Assembly (NCBI RefSeq): GCF_026340655.1 | Contig: NZ_JAPEOZ010000001.1 | Coordinates: 806,001 to 870,000 of the forward strand | Direction: 5' to 3' | Source: Streptomyces sp. NBC_01275 | GTDB lineage: Bacteria; Actinomycetota; Actinomycetes; Streptomycetales; Streptomycetaceae | DNA: 64,000 nucleotides | In this document: positions 35,735-48,167 of the stretch, piece after piece | Numbering within the stretch: position 1 is the stretch's first letter | How the letters are laid out: every line of letters starts with the position of its first letter | Notes under the pieces: model-generated | The model's input: the letters and a program-made list of their open reading frames with translations, nothing else | The model's database searches: none | What the model was told of the DNA's origin: nothing | Program-made: the position numbers and the translations under genes

Positions 35735-35776
35735 CCCGGCACACCAGGCACCACTTCGCTCACCTGGAAGCCCTGA

Positions 35777-36934
<1,158 letters not shown>

Positions 36935-36984
36935 CGGACGACGGCGGCATTCCGCGGACCGGTCCACACCTCATCAGGGACGAA

Positions 36985-37140
36985 ACGGCTCTCCGGCTCG
37001 CCTCTCGATTGGTCAGCCCCATCTGCACGAGCCGGAAGTATTCCTCCCGCTCGGCCCGGAGCTTCACAGGCCCCTGAGCCTTGCGGACCTTGAAGTCCAT
37101 CGCACCCCTTGAACTGGGGTGTTGCAACAACCACTAGAAC
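36985..37140 (-). mobile_element. IS30-like transposase N-terminal fragment
   Basis: On the minus strand ATG 37100 opens FKVRKAQGPVKLRAEREEYF then RLVQMGLTNREASRRA, which matches the N-terminal helix region of IS30-family transposases. The expected GVNRRTG DNA-binding motif is lost and the frame degrades. Upstream, GGGGTGTTGCAACAACCACT (37116-37135) may be a relic of the terminal inverted repeat. Only the end of the element is left. Confidence 0.5.
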
Positions 37141-37503
37141 CGAAGCATGCCTGCGGGGCTTCTTCGTCTCGGCCGTCGCGCGCGCTCGCACGCACGTCTC
37201 ACCGACTGTGCGGACTCTCCCGGACCATGAGGCCCGACCTGGCAATACGCCCCCGCCCTCGATCAGAAGGACACCGCTGGACGGTCTCTACAACCAGTGC
37301 CATGTGGTACCGCGGCCCGCTCGCCAGCATCACGCACCACTCATCAAGATCCGGACCAGGTGCGGACCGACTCAGCCTGGCCCTCGACGTTTCCCCTCTT
37401 TGTCGCAGGTCAGGAGCGAGGTCAGGCGTGTACCACCAGCAGACGAAGAACCTGCTGGTGTCGTACTCGCCGAAGAAGCCGGGCTTCTTCTAGGAGCCGA
37501 ATG

Positions 37504-37543
37504 AAGGGTGCCTGACCAGGGCAGATGCCCATCAGGCACCCTT
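37504..37543. terminator. Perfect 12-base inverted repeat terminator
   Basis: AAGGGTGCCTGA (37504-37515) pairs exactly with TCAGGCACCCTT (37532-37543) around a 16-base loop. It follows a frame ending GVYHQQTKNLLVSYSPKKPG at TAG 37491-37493, which looks like a genuine but unassigned protein tail. The pair suggests the 3' end of a gene whose body is gone. Confidence 0.6.
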
Positions 37544-37739
37544 CGCGGTGCGCAATCAAGCAGTAACCCGAAAACGCGCCGTTACTGCCGGTGTCTCCCA
37601 CCGCTGCATGGACTCCTCAATCAGCCGGTCGGCATGGTTCCTTGTTTCGGCAAGCCGCCTCACGGGCTCGCCCCCAGGCAATGCCGTAGGCCGAGGCATC
37701 GAGCGTATGTGTTCGCGCACCATGCGAACGGGCACGAGA

Positions 37740-37950
37740 GGGCTCGGGGACCGGCCGCGTGGCCTTGGCTGCCCGCCGTTTCAGAGAGTGGATCTCGCGT
37801 TCCGAGGTGCGGGCACCGGTGATCCACGTCTGCCAAGGTCCGCCGGTGCGGGTGGTGAGCAGCTCGCCGAAGTCACGAACCAGTTGGTGGGCGATGTTCG
37901 GCTCGGGGCAGACGGTGAGGACTGCTTTGAGCTGGGCGGGCTAGGGCCGG
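37740..37950 (-). mobile_element. ISL3-like transposase C-terminal fragment
   Basis: The minus strand reads AQLKAVLTVCPEPNIAHQLV, RDFGELLTTRTGGPWQTWIT and GARTSEREIHSLKRRAA. This matches the region after the catalytic domain of ISL3-family transposases (CPEL...LVRAFAEML...W). Catalytic residues and terminal repeats are not seen. It is a degraded relic in a region that also holds an IS30-like fragment. Confidence 0.6.
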
Positions 37951-38407
37951 TGGTCGTCGATGCGCTGGTCCGGTTTCGGCGGCCGGCGACCATGTCCTGC
38001 CAGCGGTCCGCGCGAGCATGGCGTTGCGCGGTGTTCCGGCCCCGTCCCAGGCAGGGGTGCCCCTCACCGACGACGGCCGCGGCTTCAGCCGCAACACCGC
38101 GGTCCAGCTGACGTGGCTGCACCAACACGGGCCGGCTCCGCCGCAGTAGGGGAGGGGGCCGACCGGCGTGGACGAACGTCGTCGCAGAGGACAGCGGCCT
38201 CTTTCTGTGCCATTTCTGTGAAACACGGCAACCTCTTGCCGGGCGGTGACCACTGGAAGGGGCAACGGCTCGATCTTCCAGAACGGATGAGCGATGAGAA
38301 TGCAGCAAGCCCCGCAGCACCGCCGACACCTCCTGACCACGGCTCCGGCCGCATTGGGCGCCGGCGAACCGTCCGTCACTCCGGCGCAGTCGCTGTCATG
38401 TTCGACG
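37951..38407. other. Gap with debris, no assigned gene
   Basis: The segment continues the IS graveyard. A plus-strand frame from about 38294 (MQQAPQHRRHLLTTAPAALG) and one reading FDVRPVLQAPTLLVTRQAAG (near 38400) look like relics, the latter weakly like an alpha/beta-hydrolase segment. Neither is assignable. Confidence 0.3.
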
Positions 38408-39424
38408 TCAGGCCGGTGCTCCAGGCACCGACGCTGCTGGTGACCCGGCAGGCCGCCGGCCCGGGGACGGGTTGGAGGTCTGGAACTGCGTGAAGAACTT
38501 CCAGACCTCCTGCGGCACCCAGGTCCTGGATCCGCTGTCACCCGCGGCCCCGTCCTGCGGAGCGGCGATGTGTCCTTCGTCGAACGCGGCCCAGGCGACC
38601 GGATGCCCGGCCGAGCAACCCGAATAGGCGGTGACCCGGTGCGTCAGGCTGCCCTGCGCCGGTTCCGGCGGGTTCTGGGCGGCGCAGCCGTTGTTCCTGA
38701 CGAACCTGTCCCGCAACGCCCGTCCGCCGGAGATGCCGAGGACGTTGTCCCTGAGGCCGTGCACCCCGAGGTAGGCGATGGGCTGGGTACCACCGCTGCA
38801 TCCGCTCAGCTGCCCGCCGCTCTGGACCGCGACCGCGCGGAAGACCGTCGCGCGGGAACAGGCCAGGGCGTACGACATGGCGGCTCCGTAGCTGAATCCC
38901 AGGGCGAAGCGCTGTGTCGTGTCGACACACAGATCCGTCTCGAGGCGCCTGATCATGTCGTCGACGAAGGTGACGTCCTCCCCGCCGGCATTGGCCCAGC
39001 CGTTGTCGAGGCCTTGGGGTGCGACGAAGACGGTGCTGTTGTTCGCCAGTCGCTGGAGCCCGTAATAGGCCCAGGTGCCCGTTTCCACGGTGCGGCCGGT
39101 GGCGACGTCGGTGGAGGTGCCGCCCAGCCAGTGGAACCCGAAGACCAGCCGGTAGGCGCGGTTGCGGTCGTAGCCGTCGGGGACGCGCAGGATGAAGTTC
39201 CGGTTCTTGCCGCCGCTCTGGATCGTGTGCGTTCCGCTCGTCAGGGCGGGAGCCTTGCCGCACCCTGCGGTCGGGGCAGCGGCGCCGGCGGATGCGGCCG
39301 TCGTGGCGGAGACCGTGCGCGGGGTGTTCTCGCCCTGGCCGCGGCCCAGTGCCATGCCTCCCATGCTCAGGACGACCACCACCGCGACCACGGCGGACCA
39401 TAAGAGGGATCTTGTCCTCGTCAT
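38408..39424 (-). CDS. Secreted CE1-type esterase (feruloyl/acetylxylan or PHB depolymerase-like)
   Basis: The 338-residue protein has a signal peptide (MTRTRSLLWSAVVAVVVVLS) and a short linker, then an alpha/beta-hydrolase domain. The nucleophile is Ser in GFSYGAAMSYALACS, a catalytic His is likely in AAFDEGHIAAP, and conserved Cys residues suggest disulfides. FILRVPDGYD and GFHWLGG match the esterase D/LpqC family, which includes feruloyl esterases. It is followed by the GH27 gene in the upstream direction of the same strand (32 bases apart), so it likely removes ester groups from hemicellulose. ATG 39424 is the start with a proper signal. Confidence 0.85.
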   Translation of the reverse strand: MTRTRSLLWSAVVAVVVVLSMGGMALGRGQGENTPRTVSATTAASAGAAAPTAGCGKAPALTSGTHTIQSGGKNRNFILRVPDGYDRNRAYRLVFGFHWLGGTSTDVATGRTVETGTWAYYGLQRLANNSTVFVAPQGLDNGWANAGGEDVTFVDDMIRRLETDLCVDTTQRFALGFSYGAAMSYALACSRATVFRAVAVQSGGQLSGCSGGTQPIAYLGVHGLRDNVLGISGGRALRDRFVRNNGCAAQNPPEPAQGSLTHRVTAYSGCSAGHPVAWAAFDEGHIAAPQDGAAGDSGSRTWVPQEVWKFFTQFQTSNPSPGRRPAGSPAASVPGAPA

Positions 39425-39455
39425 CGTGAAACTCCCCTTCTGAAGCCGCGGTTGC

Positions 39456-41102
39456 TCACACGCGGGTCCACTTCTGGTTGGCCTGGCCGTTGCAGGTCCA
39501 CAGCACCAGCGGGGTCCCGTTCGCGGTGCCGGCCCGGTCGACGTCGAGGCACAGCCCGGCGTGGACGTTGCGGATCGACCCGTCGGAACCGGCGGACCAC
39601 TTCTGGTTGTCCTGGCCGTTGCAGGGCCAGGTGATGACACGGGCGCCGTCGGTGGTGCCCTGGTTGTAGGCGTCCAGGCACTTGTCGCCGAAGACGCGGA
39701 TCTCTCCGCCGGCCCACGTGGTCCACAGCTGGTTGGCGGCCGTATGACAGTCCCAGAGCAGTACTGTCGCCCCGGCGGCGGTGGAGGCGTTGTCCACGTC
39801 CACACAGCGGCCGGACCCGTTGCCACGCAGCCGCGACACGGTGGCGGTCAGCGGGCTGCCACCGCTCACGCGGAACACGGCCACGCCGTGCGCGGGGACG
39901 CTCGCCGAGATCTGGCCCGCCGTACTCGACGTGCCGCCGGTCCACAGATCGGTGAGGGTGAACGGCCCGCCGGACAGGCCGACTTGAGCTGCTGTCGCAC
40001 TGACCGCCGCGGTGCTGCCTCCCCGGTTGAACAGGCCCACCGCTACCGAGCCGTCGGACAGCGGCTTGGCGAACACCTCGGTGCTGCCGTCGTCGCGCAC
40101 CCTGCGCCCGCCCGCGCCCGACTGATCCTGGTTCACCGCCAGCAGACGCGGGTTGCGCAGGATCGCGCTCACGTCGGCGGACATGGTGCGGATGTCGTTG
40201 CCGGCCATGAGCGGGGCAGCCAGCAGCGCCCACAGGGCGAAGTGCGAGCGGGACTCGGTCAGTGACAGGCCGGGACGACCCACGACCAGCATGTCCGGGT
40301 CGTTCCAGTGCCCTGGACCCGACTGCGCCGCCAGTGGCGCGGTGACGTCCAGGACGTTGCCGACGCCCATCGGATAGCTGTTGGTGTTGCCGTTCTGCCA
40401 GATGTCGAGCAGATCCTCGGTCGTCCGCCACAGGTCGGCGACCTCGCCCCAGTTGTACGTGGCGCCGGTGATGGCGTGGAAGCTGTTGGGGTTGATGCTG
40501 TAGACGATCGGCCGCCCCGTGGCGCGCAGGGCGTCGCGCATCAGCGTGAACCGCGCGACCTGCTCGTCACGAGTGCCGCTGGAGGAACACCAGTCGTACT
40601 TGAGGTAGTCGACGCCCCACGCGGCGAACGTGGCGGCGTCCTGGGCCTCATGGCCTCTGCTGCCCGTCGACCCGGGATAGGCGCCGCTGGTCTGCGCGCA
40701 GGTGCGTTCGCCGGGCACCTGGTAGATGCCGAACTTCAGGCCCTTGCCGTGGATGTAGTCCCCCAGCGCCTTCATCCCACCAGGGAACTTGGTCGGGTTG
40801 GCCCGCAGGTTGCCCGCCGCGTCACGCTGCGGGTCGAACCAGCAGTCGTCGACCACCACGTACCGGTATCCGGCGTCCCGCATCCCCGAGGACACCATCG
40901 CGTCGGCGGCCTGGCGGACCTGTGCCTCCGTGACCCCGCACCCGAAGCTGTTCCAGCTGTTCCAGCCCAACGGTGGAGTGAGCGCCGGGCTGCCGGGCGC
41001 GGCCGAAGCAGTGGAGTGGGCGGAAGCCGTCACGGACGCGGTGACCGTCAGCACGATGGTCGCGAGGAGGCGGAGCAGTCGTCCGCCTGACCGTCTGGAC
41101 AC
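39456..41102 (-). CDS. Secreted GH27 alpha-galactosidase with C-terminal CBM13 (ricin-type) domain
   Basis: The 548-residue protein has a signal peptide ending near ASA, a GH27 catalytic barrel (PPLGWNSWNSFGCGV at its start) and a ~125-residue ricin-B-like CBM13 domain with QxW repeats (NQLWTTW, NQKWSAG, NQKWTRV). The nucleophile Asp is in YLKYDWCSSSGT and the second catalytic region in HWNDPDMLVVG. GTG 41102 is used because AAAGGAG precedes it by six bases. It cleaves alpha-linked galactose (or L-arabinopyranose) from polysaccharides. It is divergent from the GH43 gene across a palindrome-rich gap and leads the two-gene unit with the CE1 esterase. Confidence 0.92.
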   Translation of the reverse strand: MSRRSGGRLLRLLATIVLTVTASVTASAHSTASAAPGSPALTPPLGWNSWNSFGCGVTEAQVRQAADAMVSSGMRDAGYRYVVVDDCWFDPQRDAAGNLRANPTKFPGGMKALGDYIHGKGLKFGIYQVPGERTCAQTSGAYPGSTGSRGHEAQDAATFAAWGVDYLKYDWCSSSGTRDEQVARFTLMRDALRATGRPIVYSINPNSFHAITGATYNWGEVADLWRTTEDLLDIWQNGNTNSYPMGVGNVLDVTAPLAAQSGPGHWNDPDMLVVGRPGLSLTESRSHFALWALLAAPLMAGNDIRTMSADVSAILRNPRLLAVNQDQSGAGGRRVRDDGSTEVFAKPLSDGSVAVGLFNRGGSTAAVSATAAQVGLSGGPFTLTDLWTGGTSSTAGQISASVPAHGVAVFRVSGGSPLTATVSRLRGNGSGRCVDVDNASTAAGATVLLWDCHTAANQLWTTWAGGEIRVFGDKCLDAYNQGTTDGARVITWPCNGQDNQKWSAGSDGSIRNVHAGLCLDVDRAGTANGTPLVLWTCNGQANQKWTRV

Positions 41103-41194
41103 CAGGGACTCCTTTCGCTGAACGGTGCCATGGGCGGGTGACACGAAGATCGATGTCACGTCCATGACACTGGACGGAAGAGAGATGAGCGGTT

Positions 41195-41383
41195 CGAAAT
41201 TTCGTTAGCCATTCGGAAACCAAGGCCCCACGGATACTAGGGAGGCCATCGGACATGTCAACACCCATCACCGCACTGCCTCCATGATCCGGCCATACAC
41301 GCTCGCGGAAGGCGGCGTATCTACACCATCCGGGCAACTGGCCCGCGGCAACATGGGATCAAATATCTTCGAATGTTTCGAAG
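41195..41383. promoter_or_regulatory. CGAAA-type palindromes between GH27 and GH43
   Basis: CGAAATTTCG (41195-41204) is a perfect 10-base palindrome. CTTCGAA-TGT-TTCGAAG (41367-41383) is a perfect 7-3-7 dyad. They are 160 bases apart in the divergent gap, one near each gene. Inverted CGAA/TTCG half-sites are reported upstream of streptomycete xylanase and xylosidase genes (BxlR-type systems), so repressor binding is likely. Confidence 0.6.
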
Positions 41384-41565
41384 CATCAGACGATTCATGC
41401 GAGAGGTATTGACGCGACCCACCGGCCCCCTATCATCCAAATTGCTCGACAAGCCGATCCGCGTTCGACATCTCGTATACAGAGCAGCCGCTCCACGCGA
41501 ACCAGCAGGGCACCTCCGGACAACTCCAACCGCCAACGGCTGGGCCACAGAAGGAGAGCGCCATC

Positions 41566-45293
<3,728 letters not shown>

Positions 45294-45304
45294 CCGACCC
45301 TGCC

Positions 45305-45337
45305 GTGGGGAGCGCTTCCGACGGGAGCGCTCCCCAC
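45305..45337. terminator. Terminator hairpin after the GH10-GH62 gene
   Basis: GTGGGGAGCGC (45305-45315) pairs with GCGCTCCCCAC (45327-45337) around an 11-base loop, just after the stop at 45293. It is a good factor-independent terminator without a T-run, as is common in Streptomyces. The same bases hold the CebR-like boxes. Confidence 0.7.
45308..45334. promoter_or_regulatory. Tandem CebR-like operator boxes upstream of GH6
   Basis: GGGAGCGCTCCC (45323-45334) is a perfect match to the core of the established CebR box TGGGAGCGCTCCCA; GGGAGCGCTTCC (45308-45319) differs at one base. They lie 55-80 bases upstream of the GH6 cellulase ATG. CebR is the LacI-family repressor of cello-oligosaccharide-induced genes in Streptomyces, so cellulose-responsive control of GH6 is likely. 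Confidence 0.75.
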
Positions 45338-45389
45338 CCGCACCGCCGGACCATCGGACGTATCCCTGTCAGAGAACCGAGGTACCGTC

Positions 45390-46355
45390 ATGCGCCGCAG
45401 ACTGCTCGCCCTGGCAGCAGCGCTCACCTCGCTGCCGCTCGCGCTCACCGCCGCACCGGCCGCCCACGCGGCGGACCCGACGACCATGACCAACGGGTTC
45501 TACGTGGACCCCGACTCCAGCGCGAAGCGGTGGGTCGCCGCCAACCCCGGCGACGGCCGGGCGCCCGCGATCAACGCCTCCATCGCCAACACCCCTACGG
45601 CCCGCTGGTTCGGCTCCTGGAGCGGCACCATCGGCACCGCCACCGGCGCGTACGTGGGTGCCGCGGACGCACGGGACAAGCTGCCCGTCCTTGTCGCCTA
45701 CAACATCTACAACCGCGACTACTGCGGCGGGCACTCCGCGGGCGGAGCCTCCTCGCCGTCCGCCTACACGAACTGGATCGCCCAGTTCGCGGGCGGGATC
45801 GCGGGCCGCCCGGCTGTCGTCGTCCTCGAACCGGACTCCCTGGGGGACTACGGCTGTATGACCCAGGCCCAGATCGACGAACGCGAGGCCATGCTCACCG
45901 GCGCGCTCTCCGAGTTCAACCGCCAGGCTCCCAACACCTGGGTCTATCTCGACGCCGGCAACCCGGCCTGGGCGAGTGCCGCGACCATGGCCACGCGCCT
46001 CCACGAAGCCGGCGTCCGCCAGGCTCACGGCTTCTCGCTCAACGTCTCCAACTACCTGACCACGGCCGAGAACACCGCGTACGGCAACGCCGTCAACAGT
46101 GAACTGAGCGCCCGGTACGGCTACACCAAGCCGTTCGTCGTGGACACCAGCCGCAACGGCAACGGCTCCAACGGCCAGTGGTGCAACCCCTCAGGCCGCC
46201 GGATCGGCACCCCCAGTCGGCTGGGCGGAGGCGCCGAGATGCTCCTGTGGATCAAGGTCCCGGGCGAGTCCGACGGCAACTGCGGCGTCGGCACCGGCTC
46301 CTCGGCCGGACAGTTCCTCCCCGAGGTCGCCTACAAGATGATCTACGGCTACTGA
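45390..46355 (+). CDS. Secreted GH6 endoglucanase/cellobiohydrolase
   Basis: The 321-residue protein has a signal peptide (MRRRLLALAAALTSLPLALT...AHA) and a single GH6 domain. Catalytic Asp residues are expected in YNRDYCGG (Asp in the DYC motif) and VVLEPDSLGDYGCM; YLDAGNPAWAS and LLWIKVPGESDGNC are family signatures. No cellulose-binding module is present, so it may act on soluble or amorphous glucan. CebR-like boxes precede it and a strong terminator follows at 46382-46412. Confidence 0.93.
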   Translation: MRRRLLALAAALTSLPLALTAAPAAHAADPTTMTNGFYVDPDSSAKRWVAANPGDGRAPAINASIANTPTARWFGSWSGTIGTATGAYVGAADARDKLPVLVAYNIYNRDYCGGHSAGGASSPSAYTNWIAQFAGGIAGRPAVVVLEPDSLGDYGCMTQAQIDEREAMLTGALSEFNRQAPNTWVYLDAGNPAWASAATMATRLHEAGVRQAHGFSLNVSNYLTTAENTAYGNAVNSELSARYGYTKPFVVDTSRNGNGSNGQWCNPSGRRIGTPSRLGGGAEMLLWIKVPGESDGNCGVGTGSSAGQFLPEVAYKMIYGY

Positions 46356-46381
46356 GGCGGGACCGCGGCGAGCAGCGCCGT

Positions 46382-46412
46382 CACCCCGCCGGGCAAGTTG
46401 CCCGGCGGGGTG
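46382..46412. terminator. Strong terminator after GH6
   Basis: CACCCCGCCGGGC (46382-46394) pairs perfectly with GCCCGGCGGGGTG (46400-46412) around AAGTT. It ends the GH6 message. Confidence 0.8.
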
Positions 46413-46437
46413 CGTGGCTGATCGGGGGTTCGGGCGC

Positions 46438-46512
46438 TCAGCAGGTGGAGTCGGTCTGGGTGAGCAGGCCCATCCTCCAGGGCAGGCGTTGGTTGTCATA
46501 TACATGACTAGT
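46438..46512 (-). pseudogene. GH62 C-terminal remnant
   Basis: On the minus strand a frame ending at TCA 46438-46440 reads VYDNQRLPWRMGLLTQTDST then Cys-stop. It matches [19 protein letters not shown], the end of the GH10-GH62 protein at 45293, with a few substitutions. It is the last ~20 residues of a second, separate GH62 gene that faced the GH6 gene and was deleted. Confidence 0.75.
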
Positions 46513-46650
46513 TCGCGTGCCTGGCGGCGTCCCCCGCTCGGAGCCGTGGCCGCACGGGCAGGGGTGTCCACGGCCACGGCGTCGAACGCGCTCAACGGCA
46601 TCGGAGGCTGTCCGAGGCGACCAGGCAGCGCCTGCCGGCTGCCGCGTCGG
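46513..46650 (+). pseudogene. LacI-family DNA-binding domain remnant
   Basis: The plus strand reads PPLGAVAARAGVSTATASNA then LNGIGG, the LacI helix-turn-helix, followed by a one-base shift and LSEATRQRLPAAAS, the hinge region. The effector domain is missing. It adjoins the GH62 remnant in divergent orientation, so it was probably that gene's regulator. Confidence 0.7.
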
Positions 46651-46960
46651 TGGGTGTCACCGTCTCCCCGGGCAGATCGCTGCCCGTGACGGCTGCTCCG
46701 GCCGACAACGTGAGGGGCGCCGGTGCCGGGCAGGTAAGCACGCCATGCACGGAGTTCACCTGACCCCCGCCGAGCGGCAACGGTGCGCAACGACCCCGGT
46801 GACGCCCAGGGCGTGCAGGGCGGCGGCGGTGCCGGCGATGTCGACGAGCGTGTGTCGACCGCCCGGTTGGTGCAGATGAACGGTTGCCTCTGCCTCGTCC
46901 GCGTCGTGCGGGCCGCCCTCCGCCACGGCGGTCACGGCGGCCAGTGGCGGGCAGCGCCCG
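46640..46960 (-). pseudogene. LarC-like nickel-insertion protein fragment
   Basis: The minus strand gives AVAEGGPHDADEAEATVHLH, HTLVDIAGTAAALHALGVTG and, after a one-base deletion near 46780, PLPLGGGQVNSVHGVLTCPA then GETVTPTDAA. This matches the middle of LarC (HFHEVGA..DI.G...AL..LGV, PLPLG.G.V...HGVLPVPAPA, TPTGAA), which builds the nickel-pincer cofactor of lactate racemase. The rest of the gene is not here. It joins the LacI remnant at about 46640-46655. Confidence 0.65.
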
Positions 46961-46964
46961 CCCG

Positions 46965-47687
46965 TCAGTTCCGCGCTGCCGTTCCGAAGGGGAGGGGCTC
47001 GCCGGAGCGCAGGTGTTCCCTCAGCCACTGCTCGGTGTTGCTCACGTGCAGCAGTGCGGCGGCCTGGCTGAGGGCGGAGTCACGGGTGGACAGGGCGTTG
47101 AAGATCGCCTCGTGCTCGGCGAGAGTGCGTCCCGCAGCCTTGTCGTCGACCAGACCGCGCCAGATCCGCGCGCGCAGCGTGCGGCCGGAGACGCTCTCCA
47201 GGAGAGTGAGCAGGGTTTCGTTGTCGGTCGCGGCGACGACGGCGCGATGGAAGGCGGCGTCGTGGGCGTTGAGCAGTTCGACGTCGTCGCGGGCCTCGCG
47301 CATGGCGTCCAAGTGGCTTTTGACTTCGGCCAGTTGGTCGTCCGAGATCCGGGTGGCGGCCAGCCCGGTGGCGACGGGTTCGAGGAGCCGTCGTACCTCC
47401 ATGAGGTCCTGCAGGGCAGCCGAGTCGCCCTGCAGCAGTTCCACGGCCCCGCCGAGCCCTTCCAGGAGCAGGCTGGGCTGCAGGCTGGTGACATAGGTGC
47501 CGTCACCACGGCGGACCTCCAGGACTCGGGCGACGGCCAGCGCCTTGACCGCCTCGCGCGCGAGGTTGCGGGACAGACCCAACTGGGCCGCCAGGTCCGG
47601 CTCCGGGGGGAGCTTCGCTCCCGGCGGCAGCGCACCGGTCCGGATCAGTTCACGGATCTCCTCGATGGCCTTGTCCGTCAGAGACAC
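46965..47687 (-). CDS. GntR/FadR-family transcriptional regulator (FCD domain)
   Basis: The 240-residue protein has a winged-helix domain (IRELIRTGALPPGAKLPPEP, LGLSRNLAREAVKALAVARV) and a C-terminal all-helical FCD ligand domain with Asp/His residues for metal or ligand binding (NAHDAAFHRAVVAATDNETL, LAEHEAIFNAL). FadR-type regulators usually respond to sugar acids or other metabolites. It is divergent from the fucosidase gene at 48168 with only an AKR remnant in between, so fucose metabolism is a plausible target. Confidence 0.88.
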   Translation of the reverse strand: MSLTDKAIEEIRELIRTGALPPGAKLPPEPDLAAQLGLSRNLAREAVKALAVARVLEVRRGDGTYVTSLQPSLLLEGLGGAVELLQGDSAALQDLMEVRRLLEPVATGLAATRISDDQLAEVKSHLDAMREARDDVELLNAHDAAFHRAVVAATDNETLLTLLESVSGRTLRARIWRGLVDDKAAGRTLAEHEAIFNALSTRDSALSQAAALLHVSNTEQWLREHLRSGEPLPFGTAARN

Positions 47688-47699
47688 CGCTCACCCCTC

Positions 47700-47935
47700 C
47701 CCCCACCGTGCCCCGTGAGCACGTCCGACCTGATCAGCCCCTGAGTGCGGAGATCGTCCCAGAGGCCGTCCGGGACTTGCTGATCATGGAGTCTCACGTC
47801 TCGTCCGACCGGTTCCGGAGTCCGCATGCCGAGGGTGACGTTGATGATACTGGGATGCGTATGCGGGGAGGCGATCGCCCGAGCTCGGGCGTCCAGAGCC
47901 GACGGGGCGTCCTGGTGGCCGTACGGCACACCTCG
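47700..47935 (-). pseudogene. Aldo/keto reductase C-terminal remnant (L-fucose dehydrogenase-like)
   Basis: The minus strand reads HPSIINVTLGMRTPEPVGRD then VRLHDQQVPDGLWDDLRTQG and LIRSDVLTGHG. It matches the end of AKR proteins of the L-fucose/D-threo-aldose dehydrogenase group (HPAV..VLVGMRSP..V..N...P.P..LW..LRA.GL). Upstream the frame is lost. Its place between the GntR and GH29 genes suggests a former fucose-use cassette. Confidence 0.55.
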
Positions 47936-48167
47936 ACGGGCCGGTCGCGGGAGATCCGTCAGCTGGGAACTGACCATGAACTGCCTGCCAGACATCGCAT
48001 GTCTGAGTGAACGCAATATGCATGAAGAGCCTAACAAGTAGGACAAACACCTCAGCCATACGGGGTTTTCATCCCTGCACGCTGGTTGACATCCCATGGC
48101 GACATGGCCGACCTTCATGCGTGGCCCTGCATTCCCCCCTGTCCCCTTCCGCATCAGGGATGTGTCC

